This document shows, in pieces, positions 1 through 13,300 of a stretch of 64,000 nucleotides of DNA (its first letter is position 1; every line of letters begins with the position of its first letter). The notes under the pieces were generated by a model. The model searched no databases and was not told where the DNA came from. It worked only from the letters and a program-made list of their open reading frames with translations. The position numbers were made by a program, and so were the translations under genes. The stretch is from positions 59,046,501 to 59,110,500 of the forward strand of contig NC_134117.1 of NCBI RefSeq assembly GCF_040939455.1. The letters run 5' to 3'. The stretch is from Microcebus murinus. Its lineage: Eukaryota > Chordata > Mammalia > Primates > Cheirogaleidae.

Positions 1-162
1 CTTAAACAACAAAAAAAGATTATTGATGAGATATTCTACATTCTCTCTTCTACTAAGTTTTGCTGTATATTTGACATCTTTGGTACATTTCTATTTGCCA
101 CATTTCAGGTGCCAATAGCCACATGTTGCTAGTGGTCACTATATTTGACAGCGCAGGTCTAG
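1..162 (+). mobile_element. hAT-Charlie DNA transposon remnant (MER1-like), cut by the window edge
   Basis: The text matches the 3' part of the MER1 group of non-autonomous hAT elements: an AT-rich body, then 'atagccacatgttgctagtgg', ending in a terminal inverted repeat like 'gacagcgcaggtctag' near position 162. The 5' half lies outside the window. Family name is from memory. Confidence 0.7.
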
Positions 163-1240
163 ACCTGCCATTTCTTTGCTTGTTTTAGGAGCCATGTGGA
201 CAAACAGTTGGAGTCCTCCTGACTACCCGCATCCTCTCCTACAGAGACCTATCCCAAATCACTGACACATCTAGGACATCAGCACAGCCATGATGACTAC
301 CCACACAATGACCTGCCAACCACCAAACTTCACTGGAGAATGAAATTTAGAAGGAACATTTCTGATAACTGGCACATTTCCCTAAGTGGACCAGTTTCTC
401 ATAGTCAAAAAAGATAAGGCAAATTTAAAGGTATTTGAGGAGCGCAATTGAACACTAAAAGCATTCTCCCCCCAACCAAAGACACATACATATCTTTCCA
501 CTGCTTCACTTTTATTTCCACTACCTCTTCCTACTCCTCAAAATCTCATGCTACAGACTCAAAACAGTTTCCTATTGGATCTATAGGTGACCCCCTCCCA
601 CCACCAATAGCAAACTCATACTCTGAAAGCACACCTTTCATGTTGACAAATACTCAAGAAAAGTCACTGGTGGCAAGCTTAGCAGCGCTAGGGCCCCCCA
701 AATAATGCCACTTCCCCGTCTCTGCTCCTCTTGTTCAAGCATAATCCTCCTCCCACAGACAAAGCTTTGTTTAGTAGGATGGGAGGAGGGAAAGAGTTGA
801 GAGAGCTTTCACTATAATTTTTATTGTAATAAAAAGCCATCAAGACATTTGCTTTCTTTCCCTCTGTTTTCGACTTACACAAGATTCTTTTTAAAAGCAT
901 TTTCTAAAATGTGCCTAGAGTAATCTTTTCCACAGGGAAACAGAAACCCAACAAAACAGCCCTTTGTTTCAACTAACATTTAGCAAATAGAAAATACAAG
1001 TACCTGGCACCAGGTCTTGGGCAGAAGGAAGTTGGGGAAGCCAAACTAACGTTTTCACATGGCCCCCACTTCACTCGTGAGGGACCGTGAGCACCCGCTA
1101 ATGGGTCTCAGCATGCCCTGCAAGACCAGCTGCCATGACATCACTAGTGCCAGCAGCCAGCATCTATAAAAGATCCCTCCCGGGGTGGAGGAACACAGAA
1201 GAAAACCAGTTCTCCTCTATCCCATGACAGGTCTGTGATC
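163..1240. other. Unique non-coding stretch with one promoter-like cluster
   Basis: I recognise no repeat and no exon. A TGACATCA element (about 1,136-1,143) lies 20-30 bases upstream of a TATAAAAG box (1,165-1,172). This resembles a core promoter, but no convincing open frame follows, so it may be chance. Confidence 0.4.
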
Positions 1241-1244
1241 TGGA

Positions 1245-1570
1245 TCGGAAAGAACACTGGACCAGGAGTCAGGAAACTTCCATCCCTGCAAGTATTAAGA
1301 AGTTGGCTCCATTACCGCTTGGCAGGGAAGTTGAAGGTAGGGGGGGGCACCTCTAAAGGAGAAAGCAGTGTTAGTCTGAAGTCTTTTTCAAAGCTGAGAC
1401 TCTGTGACTCTGTGATTCAACCGAGTTCTAATCCTGCTTGACACTGAGTCACCTACACACCTCCCAGTTCCCTCATCAGTAAATGAGAATCATTCTCCCT
1501 GGAAGAGTTGCTGCAAAGAGTAGAAACAGGATAATACCAGCATATAATTGATACTCAGCACATGACAGTT
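1245..1570 (+). repeat. MIR-family SINE, interrupted and diverged
   Basis: A MIR-like 5' piece ('gaacactggaccaggagtca', about 1,250-1,290) and a 3' piece with 'gttctaatcctgcttgacac' and 'cctcatcagtaaatgagaat' (about 1,412-1,570) are separated by roughly 120 bases I cannot assign. The intervening part may be an insertion or simply decayed. Confidence 0.5.
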
Positions 1571-3879
1571 ATGATATGCCAGTATCTGTGAGATTAGGTG
1601 GTGGTACAAGAGGACCACCGGGGACAGACACCACTGGTGGCTCATCCCACAGCCCTCACCCTGCAAACCCATCCTTGCTGGCAGAGCCTGCCTTCCTCTC
1701 TCGTCCTCCTCTAAATCTAAGATGTGGGTATGTGATGACTCATGGCCAAAGGGGCACCAAAGGATATTTTCTAAGGGACATGTGAAAACAGATATCTCAA
1801 ATAAAAAGGGAAGCACAAAAATAAACATCCCTCCCCCTTCTCAGCCACATCCTGCTGTGTCCACCTGTGGTTCGTGGAGCTCAGGCTGTGATCATGAGGA
1901 AAAAGGCCTAAGTGCCAAGCCACGACGCTGAGGCTGGCAGAGAAAAGATGGTCCCTGATGTCAACTGCTGCAGCAGACCCCTTAATGGCTTAACTCAGTC
2001 ATACTGTTATATGTGATAATAGAAGGTCCTCTTGCTTAAGCCACTTGCCCTTCTGTCTTCTCTTACAGGAAAGAGTATTCTACCTAAAACAAGTTCCCTC
2101 TGGTTCTACAATATTATGGCTATAGGTATAGGTTTAAAGTCTTATTCTAATACCCTCCCAAAAATGTCACTTGTCTTAACTTCCTTCAGCTTCTTAAAGA
2201 CACAAAGTAGATGTCATACACATACACGTTCACTGTTGTGTCTTTCCAGATGTCACTATGCCAACTCGGAATGGATTCCTTCTCCTTCGTCTGCTTACCT
2301 TCTCTCTCTCCAGGGCTACATTCAAGCCCTAATTGCCCAAAGTGACTTTCTGGCCACTTCTAGCACACAATATTTCTGCCCTATTCATTGCTACTGGTTG
2401 TATCACATGGTTTACCTTAAAACCACAGAGTTGGAAAGAACAAGGGTCATGTGGTCTAATCTGCTGAATGAGGAGAGAATTTCTTCGGATAACATCCTGT
2501 GACAGAGATGATCATCCTACAGCAGATTACATAATTTCAGGATCAGAGAAATCACCATCTCACAAGAATAGCTCACTGAGCTATTAACATCTCCTTATAT
2601 TAAAACGAAATGTGACTCCCCATAACCGTTAGGCATGGGTCCCCTTGGATCCCCTGGGTTGGGTCTGGCCTCCCACCCCCCTCCACAGCAGGAGTGGCTG
2701 AAAGACAGAGGCATTGCCTTATGTATGTGACGCATTCAACATGTTTAACATGAACGTTCAACATTTAACACAGTGACGGTCACATCCTAGGCAGTCAGCA
2801 CATGTTGCTGAACAAATGGCAGATGTAATCCCACCACCATGGCCGGTGGGGCCAGGAGTAGACCACAATGCTAAGTGGATCAAATTTTCTCTTCACAGTT
2901 TGTAGAATTGGGAGTTAAAGCTTCTTATCACTTGCTAATGGTTATTTGAACTGAAAATCCATAAACTCAGAAACCGTATGATGGCCTTGTTTGTCCATAA
3001 ACATAAGACAGCAGAGAAAGCTGCCAGGTAGAAGGAAAGAACACAAACGTATTGGGATGAGCTTTGCACAACCTCTAAGAGTTAAGTCACTTGCTCAGTC
3101 CTCCATAAGGACTAGCTATGCATCTAGCACTGGGGACCTATAAGAGCACCCTATAGCTTACATTTTTATAATAAATCCTCCCTTTTGCTTCAACAAGATT
3201 AAGTGGGCTTCTGTTACTTACAACCAGATGTTGGCAAAGGCTCCTGCCCTGACCAGAACAGATTAGAACAAAGGAGCAAAATCACACCGCTTGGACCTCC
3301 CAGACCATGGCACAACTCCTCTCCTTCTGCCCATTTGGGGAACTGTCTCAGATCTTCTTTCTGAAGCAACAAATGGTTGGGCAGAACCACAGTCATGCCA
3401 TCTCCCACCACTTCTTGGAAAGTCTGGACGCTCTCCATAGGTGGGGACTCCCACAGGACGTACGTCTTCCCTGGGATCACAGCACAACAACAGCAGGCAT
3501 TAATCTCAACAAGGGAAACCCCCAACCAAGGGTCAACTCTAGTCCCTGACTCCTTCTTCCCTCCCCCAGAATCCTTGACTTCCTTCCTGATGCCTCATGC
3601 ACTCTCTTGGAGCACGTAGCCTTCTAAAAACCCCTGCATGGTGTTTCCAACATAGCACTCCTCAAATTATATAGGCAGACAGAAAGCCAGAACGTTTTAA
3701 GACCTAAAGATAACTAACTATAATGGCAAAAATGACAGGTAGCCAGAGATATTTGGGACAGATGACGCCAACTGGTGCCACCTCAGTGGTATCATATGGA
3801 AGACCATAAGTTCCAGAAAATCAAAATCCTCTCTCATCTTGACTTACTCATTTACCATTTATTGAGTACCTACCAGACT
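1571..3879. other. Unique non-coding stretch
   Basis: No host gene is recognisable. The longest frame (2,032-2,502, + strand) has no domain I know and a composition expected of random reading. A short tail-like stretch at 3,165-3,225 ('cttctgttacttacaaccag') resembles the 3' end of a MaLR LTR but is too short to call. Confidence 0.4.
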
Positions 3880-4062
3880 GCTTGGGTTCAGATCTCCTTC
3901 CAGGGATGTAATCTTAGGCAAGTGACTTAAAATCTCATTGCCTATGTTACCTCTCCCATAAAAATGGCAATAATAGCAGTCTCTGTTTCATAGGGCTACA
4001 GTGAGGATTGAATGAATTAATACATAAAAACGCTTAAGCACACAGCACTGAAGAAATGTTAA
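3880..4062 (+). repeat. MIR SINE
   Basis: Characteristic MIR order is visible: 'cttgggttcagatctccttc', then 'cttaggcaagtgacttaaaa', a 'aaaaatggcaataatag' block and 'gtgaggattgaatgaattaa'. Orientation is + from the order of these blocks. Confidence 0.85.
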
Positions 4063-4067
4063 TTAGC

Positions 4068-4395
4068 ATATCAGCCAAGACACGCTAGATTATGCTGCAA
4101 CAACAAACAAGCCCCAAATCTCAGTAGCTTAAAAGAACAGAAGGTTAATTCTCCTTCTACATGTTCAACATGGGTTGGCTAGTGGGGCTCTAGTCACTGT
4201 GGTTACTCAGGGACCCCAGCTAACAGAGTCTCTAACATTTTATAAGGCTGATGTCTCAATAAAAGCCTTTAGGGTTTACCATAACATGAGGGCCTTTTAC
4301 TGGGTTTTAAATGCTTCTTCCTAGAACTGACACAAATCACTTCTGCTTCCACTGATTTGGCCAAAGCAAGGCACATCTAACCCCAAGGGAAGGGA
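4068..4395 (+). repeat. Old dispersed repeat, same family as at 24.0-24.5 kb
   Basis: The block 'gctgcaacaacaaacaagcc' followed by 'aatctcagtagcttaaaaga' and 'ttggctagtggggctctagt' recurs in diverged form at 24,005-24,530. I recognise it as a common ancient mammalian repeat, perhaps LTR-derived, but cannot name the subfamily. Confidence 0.5.
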
Positions 4396-4421
4396 TGTAC
4401 GTGGAGAATTCTCCACGTACA
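4396..4421. repeat. Perfect 26-bp palindrome without spacer
   Basis: The half-site tgtacgtggagaa (4,396-4,408) is followed directly by its exact reverse complement (4,409-4,421). The centre is an EcoRI-type GAATTC. A related word, gtgtacgtgga, recurs near 4,660. Confidence 0.95.
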
Positions 4422-6403
4422 CAAAAGGAGAAGGGAACTGGAAATGCTGGTGGGCACTAACAGTACCCACAACTTTAATTATTCCTCTATACCAGCCCCA
4501 CACTGGACATGAGAGATTCAAACTTAACAGGTTTGCTCTGACTTCTAGAAGCCTACATTCTAGTGAATGAGTTACATATTTGAATAACTCTGACACCATA
4601 ACTTTATGTGACACACTCATTAGTTTATGCTGCACACGTGGCTGTAATGTCTCTGTATGTGTACGTGGATCCTGGGAGGAGAGTTCACTTTTGAGGTTGA
4701 GTCTGGTGAACATCAAAAGTGCCAGGTTGTTCGGTTCAGGGATTCCATCGAAACGGTTGCTTGGTGGCAGGCAGTAAAGCTACCTGGAGAATGGCCTAAG
4801 CTGACGTGTCGGTCCGTGCTAGAGAAATTTCGAAAAATAGATTATTGTTCCTTTCCTTTGGAAAACCAATGGGTACAAGCTTTTTTGTGACCAACATTTC
4901 TGGGTTTTTTTTTTTTTTTTGGAAGATATTATTGTAAACAGAAAGAGCAATGTTAAGATGCACTTAGGAGCTTCAATAATGTGCAACAATTTTCTTAAAA
5001 CTGCAATAGGAAAAAAAAAATCAACTGAAACATGAAAATTTAAAGCCCTATTACCCGCATTTCACTCTGTAACATCCCACTTCCCATCATTTCTAACACG
5101 CATCTTAAGTGTGCTAATTGGAAAGGCTCTGCTGTGTATACAGCTCTGTTTTCAAGATGACAACTGCTTCGCTTTTATCACTGGGCTCAATACCAAGAGG
5201 GGAATCATTTTCAAAATTCAAAGCCTTTTGATCTGGTTGTGTCAACTGGCTGCCTGCACTCGGCTGGGATTCTGTCTTGGAGAAAAAACACGAACGTTTC
5301 AGGTGGTGGGGCCGAGGCTGGGGAAAGCAAGGAGTCGCTCGATGGTGGAGTGGGGAAAAGGGTGTCTTAAGATTAAAAACAAAAGTCCAATAACACACTG
5401 ATAAGGCTGCCAAATTATTTCCCCCTTGAGGAAAGCACACTAAATATGCCACAAACGTTTATTGAAAAGAAAATCATTAGCTAATAAATCCCAGAAAGGA
5501 ACACTCAATCGGCGTGAGTACCACCCAGGAAAAGAGGCAGAGACACATTCTCGGTTTACACGCGTCTCCTCCAAAATGACAAAAACGTTGGGCAGATGAC
5601 AGCTGATGTGTGGTCTGGCTAGTGACTCATGCCTATAAAGAATTCTCAGGAAAACAAGATTAATAGCTGTTTTTTGTAAGTCACTCCATTGTGAGAGCCA
5701 TATCCACCAGACTGAAAAGCAGTATCTTCAAGTTCAAGGGCCCTGAGCCCAGGAGAAGGAAATAAGCTCTTCGCTTTTTCCCTGGCATAAGGAGTGATTC
5801 TCAGTGGTGCACACGTGTAGGACTAAGGCTAACGGAAGGATAGCAAACATTCAAACGAAAGCAGAAATGTCAACTCAAGAATGACAATACTTCCCAATGG
5901 TGACAAATAGATTAATCATCTGGACTTGGGGGCCACATGCTTCAACCTTCACCAGGATGTTTATTAGCGTAATGAAGATTCAGCATGTTGACCAAGCAGA
6001 GCTATTATCTAGGACAACAACTAGAGGTCCTATCGTGACCCTCTCTCCGATACGAACTGTGGGAGCAAGCACAATAGAACCAGTGAAAGGTAGCAACAAG
6101 TAATACAGCCCTGTCTTCCAACCGAGAGTTTTCAACATGGAGTTCCTGATGAGAGAACACTGGACATCTGAAATTGCATGTAAAGTTGTGTCTGTGAGAC
6201 ATCAAACACAACCGAAGGAAACATACATTGTATATTTTCTGCAGAACTTCGGTTTCCCAGATGGACCTGTGGCGTGAGGGTCTCTGTTCTAAATCTGTCC
6301 AAAGAATATCTCTATCTCTCCAGAATTAATCCCAAATTCTTTTGGGTGAAACCAAAAGATTGAAGCTTGTTCTAACTTGGAAGGACTCTTTAAGTGTGGA
6401 GCA
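4422..6403. other. Unique non-coding stretch with a T16 tract
   Basis: No exon or well-defined repeat is recognised. A T homopolymer at about 4,905-4,920 could be the reversed poly(A) of an old minus-strand retrocopy, but the sequence to its right (4,921-5,040) has no family I know. Sequence around 5,450-5,700 is unique. Confidence 0.4.
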
Positions 6404-6546
6404 GTGGTTCTAAAGCTTTATTGCTTTGCATGGAAATCAGTTGGAGAGCTTTTTAGAATAGAAATCTCAGCTTTCCCACAGCAGATTCTGACTCAGGTAA
6501 TTGAGGTGTAGACAATCTAAGGACCAAACTTCAAGAAAAACCCTGG
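6404..6546 (+). mobile_element. hAT-Charlie MITE remnant (MER5/MER58-like)
   Basis: Starts 'gcagtggttctaaagcttta', contains the family's 'cagattctgactcaggtaat' block, and ends near 'caagaaaaaccctgg', a worn copy of the opposite inverted terminus. Non-autonomous, with no coding capacity. Confidence 0.6.
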
Positions 6547-8836
6547 TCTGGTGGTTTCTCCCCTGGGGTCAGCACTGCAGGAAACTCTGAGCAGACATCT
6601 TGGAGAGAAACTCACAAAAGTGGGACCTCCCAGAACTCTCCAGACGCTGTCAGCCGCTCTACTGCAATCTTCCCAGCATGCTTGGCAACCCCCTCTTGGG
6701 ACACCTGGCCTCAGTTTTGCCTGGTCCTCGGCCTCTTGGTTATTCCTGTCCTGCTAACATGATCCACGCTGCCCAGGATGTCTGTAACATGAGCGACACC
6801 CTCACCTGTCTCATGCTGCTCTACAAAAGCCTGACCTTGTTCCAGGAGCCACAGCGACTCTCATCTAGAAAACTCTGGATTCTCCCCGGGTCTCTGACGT
6901 TACCACAACTACACACATGTGCTTGCCCCAATCATTTCTTGTCAATCAGCTCTGCTCCTACTTGGATTGACCTGGAACAGAGCCAAAGAGAGGTGGAATG
7001 ATCACATAACCTAATCACTGCTGAATGAAAATGGCAAGATATTGAGGAACAGGCACAGGGGACAAGGCGTCCCCCCCTTGCCTCTAAGCATACAGAACAT
7101 ATGCCTCTGAATTTCAAAGTCTTATACTCACTTCTCAAGTGAACTAGGAAACACAGACTACACAGATAATCAGGACCCAAAAGAAAATGTGTGTGAATAA
7201 TAGAAACAAACGAAATATAGATTCTAGAAGTGCTGTCAATAATCTCCGGTGGATTCCCACTGCACCATTTAACTATAAATCCATACTCATGAAGGATTGT
7301 ATCACAGATCATAAATACCTGTTTATATCATGTCACCACATCCAGAATTGCCCCAGAAAATCATTAACTGGCAAAGAAAGTTTGCAGTTTGGAAGGTGGT
7401 GGTAATGAAATGTTCCTCTCTGCATTTCCTACTCACGGTCGAAAGAGCAGAAAGAAATCTCTAAATATATATATTTTAACACACAATCGTAAATATCTAC
7501 CACCCTTCCCAAAGACACACTGCACGTGCTAATTTATACCAGGCTGCTAACTTTTTGTTTCATGCTACATTGATGGGCTTGACAGTTTTTCGAAGAGTTT
7601 ATAACTGCAGCAGTGTTGATCTTATTTAAAGAGAATATTAAATCAAACCCCTTGTCATCGGCATAAAATCTCCTATAGCATCAACAAAAGACGGTAGTTT
7701 TTATTGATTCCCTGATACAAAAGACATACTATGAAGCAGACTGATGCTGCTCTGCCCCCCCCCAAAAAAGCCACAATTAAAGCCCCATGAAAACTATTAG
7801 TCATTGTAAAGGTCATCATCGACTTTTAATGGCATCCTAAAGGGAAGCAATATGCTTCCCTTCAACATCAAGGGCAAAGAGAATAAAGCCCAGGGTGGGC
7901 ATAACACAGGGTACAAAGAAGCCTAAAATAAATACTCGTTGCATCAAAAGGCAATCTTAATAAAGTATCGTTCACATCACTCAAGTCACTGTCCACACGC
8001 ATGATGGGAGAATTTCCAGGGGGATGGCTGATGAAAAATGCAAGCACACAGCCAGATGTGCTCACTTCAGCTGCATGAGCCAATACAGCGAGAGGGTCTG
8101 CCATGTGGGGCGGAGTTTTCCCTGTTCCAGGCGGGAGGAGGGGACTATCTACTATAGGGGAGGCAGGGATGAGGATGGGAGCCCCATCTCTGCAGGAGAA
8201 ATGAGCAGGTCACTGCCCTCTCAGGCCCTCCGCTTCCTTATCTACAAAGCAAGTGAATGAGAATCTATTTTATTTGAGTTGATAAGCAAACAGATCTACT
8301 CTTGCATGCTAATGCTGATTGATCTCGCTGTATCTCACTTTCCTGGGTCCTAAGTGAGAGGAGTACCATGTTGAGACGGATTCCGAGTCAGCACCCAGTC
8401 CCAGCAGTATTCAGCCACGTGCCCCAGGGGTACCAGAGGGAGCATGGCAGTACCCGAGCTAACTCTTTGCCCTAAAAATGCCAAAATGCTATAAAATTCA
8501 CTCCGAGAGCACTACTGAAGGAGCCTAATTCATCATCAATTGAATCATCTGTGAAAAGCTCCTAAGTCCTCAGCCAAGGCTCTCTGCAAAGTTGGGGTGG
8601 GGGTGGGGGGCAGTGCTTACCCACACAAGGAAAGCAGTGCGCTGACAATAACCAGAAAGCCAACCACTTAAATTCCATCTACGTTTGCTCACGCTTTGGG
8701 GCCTTGGGACTTCTTCCAAAAATCTCCTATTCAGAAGGGAATGTACCAGTATTTTCCCGAAATGCCTTAAATTTATTTACTCAACAAGGAATTCCTAAGG
8801 ACCTACTCAGTACAGCAGAGCTATGCATCCTGGTGT
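6547..8836. other. Unique non-coding stretch, part possibly constrained
   Basis: No exon is recognised. The interval about 7,540-8,020 is free of repeats I know and carries homeodomain-like and AT-rich words (for example 'gatcttatttaaagagaata'), so it is a reasonable place to test for conserved non-coding sequence. Short G-rich and C-rich runs occur near 8,594 and 7,757. Confidence 0.35.
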
Positions 8837-9045
8837 GCACAGTGGTTAGGGGCGCAGGCCCTGAATTGAGATTACCAGGTTTCAAGACCCAATTCTTCCA
8901 CCTGGTGCCTGTGTGACCTTGGGCAAGTTAATCAACCTCTCTGAGTTACAATATTCTCATCTAGAAAACGAATCCAATAATACATTCTTAATAGGATTGT
9001 TGCAAGTTTTAAACAGGGTAACCCTTGTAAGGTAGTTATTTATAC
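8837..9045 (+). repeat. MIR SINE
   Basis: A well-preserved MIR: 'gtgcacagtggttaggggcg' at the tRNA-like head, the 'gtgtgaccttgggcaagtta' core, 'ctctgagttacaatattctc', and a tail with 'ttaataggattgttgcaagt'. Confidence 0.9.
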
Positions 9046-9114
9046 AGCATCTGCTTTAACAACATGTATCTCCCGCTCGGTCCCCTTCTCTAAGCTCATG
9101 ACCTTACAGGCAAC

Positions 9115-10345
9115 CACTGTCATCCTCAATTAAAGGTTTCAAAGACACCTCAAACTCAACCTTTCTTGAACCCATTTGTAATTGTGTCTCACACCCTGCT
9201 ACCACCAAAGCCAAACCAATCAAAACCCACCTGGCCCGCCAAGCAGTCCCTGTGTAAGGGAATGTCCTGCCAACCCACCACCTATCAATCAGACTATGTT
9301 GCATGAAACTGCCATTTCTGCAGATCAAAAATGGTAGAATGTCGGCGATTTCATAAGGCCCAACTCAATGGTTCAAGGCCAGACTCTAGACATCATCTTC
9401 GGCATCTTTTGTTCCTTCAACCCCACTCTGCCAAGCCCTGCTGACTCGGTCTCCCTAGTGTCCTACCACATGTCTTCTACTTCCGCCTCCACTGCCACAC
9501 CCCGGCCCAAACCCCCACCCCTCTCCCCTGGACAGGGACGGCACCCTCTGAACAGTGGGTGTTTCACTCCTGCTACCTACCCAGACTGTCCTGCACGCTA
9601 CAGCCAGTGTGGCTGCAAAATCGAAACCCGATTCTGCTCGCTCCTTGCTTCAAATGCTGCAGTAGCTGTGCGTGGCTCTGCGAATAAAGACCAGAAACTT
9701 TTCGGGTTCTTCTTGGTTTTGCACACCACTCTTTCTACCGCCCTAGCCTTGTCACACCCCCAACCTGCTCTTTGCACCCCAGCCACACTGGCCTTTGTCC
9801 CATTTCTGGACAGTCAACCTCCTTCCTGCCAGAGACTCTACTCGTGCTGTTTCCTCGGCCTGGAACCTTCTTTACACCCCCTTCTGCCCTCACATCTCAG
9901 CTCAAGCATCGCTCCCTTGGGCAGGGCCTGCTTCACGGGGACACAACCAGCACGGGTGCACAGCGCCCCACACAGGACCCCACAGTTGGTTTAATACTCT
10001 GCTGTCACACCTTGAAATTCTTAATAATTCTTAAACAAAGGGCCCTGCATTTTCATTTTGCACTGGACCCTGAAAATGACACAGCTACTCCTGTCCCTGG
10101 GAAAGCCTTCGCTGACCTCCTCGAGTAGTTCAAATGCCCCCTTCACCATGCTTCACAGTACCACGTGCCACCTGTCACGGTCGGCACCTCCGTATAGACC
10201 TGAGTGACTACTGGACGGTTTATCCTCCCCACCATGCACCTGGGCTCTGTGTCTGATTTTTGATTACCACTCTGTCCCGACCCCTAGCACACTGCAGGCA
10301 ATCGGTGAAAGTTGTCTGAGTAAATGATTTTATTATTACCGTTAT
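9115..10345 (+). repeat. L2 LINE 3' region, fragmented
   Basis: L2-like segments occur in consensus order: 'caaccactgtcatcctcaat', 'cctccactgccacacc', 'ggaaccttctttacaccc', 'cacatctcagctcaagcatc', and a 3' tail near 10,290-10,340 resembling 'gcaatcggtgaaagttgt'. The long + frame across it (9,368-9,994) is a by-product of the C-rich repeat and not a gene. Confidence 0.6.
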
Positions 10346-13300
10346 CATTACTGCTCTGGTCCTGCACCACCACAGCTGAGACTCCAGCAGGTAAGATAAG
10401 GCCACACAACATGGTGGCGGGTGATCCTCACTGGGGGGCTGCTGTCGGGACACCCCCTCTCCCAGGGGAGGGGACTATGAAAGGCTGCAGGGAAGGCTTT
10501 GGGCAAGCTGGAACAAGCCACACTTAGAGGATGGGCTGCATCTGGTGGGCAGAAGTCAGTGGGGGGGCTTGGGGGGAGGCCCCTCAAATAGAAGGAACGG
10601 CATCAACAGAGCACCAGCCTTAAGGCTGGGACGGGACATTCTGACACAGGCGCTTCTCTGCAAAGCAGAGTCGGTCAAAACCGTGGAAAGCCTTGAGCCC
10701 ATGCTAAGGAAGTCCACATTTTCCCACGGTAAGTGTGGAGGCAATACAAGCAGTGTTTTAAGAAATTAGAGCAGTTCTGCTAAGAAGCCTTAAAAAGTAG
10801 GAACATATCAGTACTCATATAATTGCAGAAAGATAATTTTCTAGCTACATAAAAAAATAAATAAATAAAGTTTGAGCACTAGGGCAACACCTTCTTCCTT
10901 TTTAGAACCATATGTTAAAATGTGCCTCATAAAAAACGTGCTTTCATATTACACAAATGCACATTAAATACGCTCTTCTTTTCAAAGAGCTTTCAAACAC
11001 ACTGCATATAAATGGTTCTCAGCCACCTCTGATGCACACCTCGTCAACTGACCAAGTCTTTGGTCATCCCGGCTGACATCTTCCAGCTGGTACTGCCCCG
11101 GAAAGACGTTTCCCGGATGAAAGATACGTGTGTACTTCTCCAGAAAGCGGGGACACCTCATCCGCACCTGAGACTGCATCCAAGACTGAGACTCAGAAGG
11201 AGGTGTTTGTTCTGCTTGGGGTTGCAGTTAGCACTGCTTAAATTCACCGAGGCGAAGGTGGATTTTCCTAAAAATAAGAATGCCCTTTAACAAATGAACA
11301 ATTCGCAAATGCCCACTGCTGCGTGCCTCTGTAACAGGAACCCAGCTGAGCAACAAAAATGCTCCTATTGTGATTTACAATAAGGTCCAAATGTTCAAAA
11401 CCTGCACTTAACTCATTACTCAGAAATATGTCCATTGCTCAAGAAGGATAGCTATTTAATTTCAACTTAAAGACTGCAGGAAAAATGGCATGCCTCTGTT
11501 TACACACTGCCTATTTGCAATCAACATAAATACAGGTATATTATGTCTTCCATCGAAGGCAGATCAAAGAACACCGTAACACTGTGAAGCCTTGGCATTT
11601 TTCTGCCCCATTCCCACAGCCTCCTATATGAATTCTTGTCATTACATCAATTTAATCCCCTGCCATTTTAGGCCACTGTTCATCAAGCTACATGAAAAGC
11701 ACAATGGCTGGTATTTAACGTGACGGCGCTCCTTTCTCCAACCTGCCTCCTTTAAAGGAAAAGTTTGTCGAGAGCACAAAATTCCCTTTACAGCTCATTT
11801 GAGATGCACAAACAACCCCAAAGACAGAAAAGAACACACAAAAAAATAAAAATAATAATTTGCCATTTTTAGGAGTTGGGCTGCTTGAGGGAAGCGTTGG
11901 ATTTCAGTCCCTCTGCTGATGGCTGGGCAATGTAGGCCACTCTGCCCCATCGCTCACCAGGCAAGCCCGGGGCTGCCCAGGCCCCAGTCCTGTCTGATTC
12001 ACTGAGGCTCCGCGCTGCCTGGAAGGGCTCGACCTCTCTTGACAATCCCGGAGGGGAAATGCGGCTTTCCCTCCCTGCGCTGCACCCCCTGCACACACGG
12101 ACCTTGGCCATATGCTCACTGCTCACCGCATCTTAGATGCTCCCTCTGCTTGCTGCGACCTAGAGCCACGGCAGTCACAGGGCCAACCTCCAGCTAAAGC
12201 CACGATGAATTGAGAGTGAGAACATATTCTGCACACTCACCTGCCACAGGGATTCCAGAGCTCAAACAGGTAGAGTCCAGAAGCAGTTTGGGGGGGAATC
12301 AAATTATATATCAACCGAACCAGAGCAATTCTTGTACTGCCCTAATACCCACTGAGCGACGGCCCGGCCAGCAGGAGGTCCCTTCTGAGTGAAGGAAGGA
12401 CAGAAAGGAGAGGCATTTTGAACACCTGAGACATAGGATTGGAAGAACTGAGGGATCAAAGAATCATAAGCTAGATTCTTTTATCCATTTTCCAATGTTA
12501 AAAATAAATCAACTGTCATTAAGACATGGGGGACCTAGCACACAGCAAACCAACTATGTCCCATAATCACAGGTGGCACCTGCAGCCTGCAATGTATAAG
12601 GGACACTAAGGGTTTCTACGTTGAACTCCTTGTCAAGTCAAGAATGGAAAACAAGGAACCTCAACAGACAGATGATCAACATTGCCCTGACCTGTCACCC
12701 AGAATGTTCCAGGGGTACTATGTTGCACTAACTAACAATACGTTAATGTACTGAGGAGTCTGCACAGAGACGCGTTTAGTAATTACTACAGACAGGCTGG
12801 AAGAAAATCCATAATCCTACAAGAATGTTCAAAGATCCTTCCCACAGTCACAGAAGAATGTCTCCCCTTGCCCGGGACCATCGACAACCTGAGAACTGGT
12901 CCAGACCTAAACAAGCATGGACAATTAACACAGAGCAAAGGACATGAGATTTCTTTGAGTTTTCAGTAATCCTGTTAAGTCCCATGGTTTACGCAATGTT
13001 CAGGACAAAGTACGATGACCACCCCCCCAATCGTAAAATATTAGTATAGCCTCAAAGATAACAGAGTAGTCTCAAAACTTTTGTATTAAAAAATTCCAAT
13101 GATGGAAACAGACTTAAGCCACAAAACACAGCTGGTCTTGTGCATGGGTGAGTTTTCTCAAGTCAAATTATTCAGGTTCTTGACTTTGAGTTCCTTCAGG
13201 GGGACCACTCCGATTAGCACCTGTACTTCCCTTTCTCCCACCCCTACCTCACCGAGCCACAGTATCTTAGGTGTAAAAGGGGCCCCTGTTCATTCCACAG

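Noticed and set aside
2032..2502. A 156-codon plus-strand open frame
   Set aside because: No domain, no coding-like composition, and no splice or start context beyond chance.
9368..9994. A 208-codon plus-strand open frame
   Set aside because: Overlaps an L2 3' region, is Ser/Pro/Thr-rich as expected from C/T-rich repeat DNA and has no domain.
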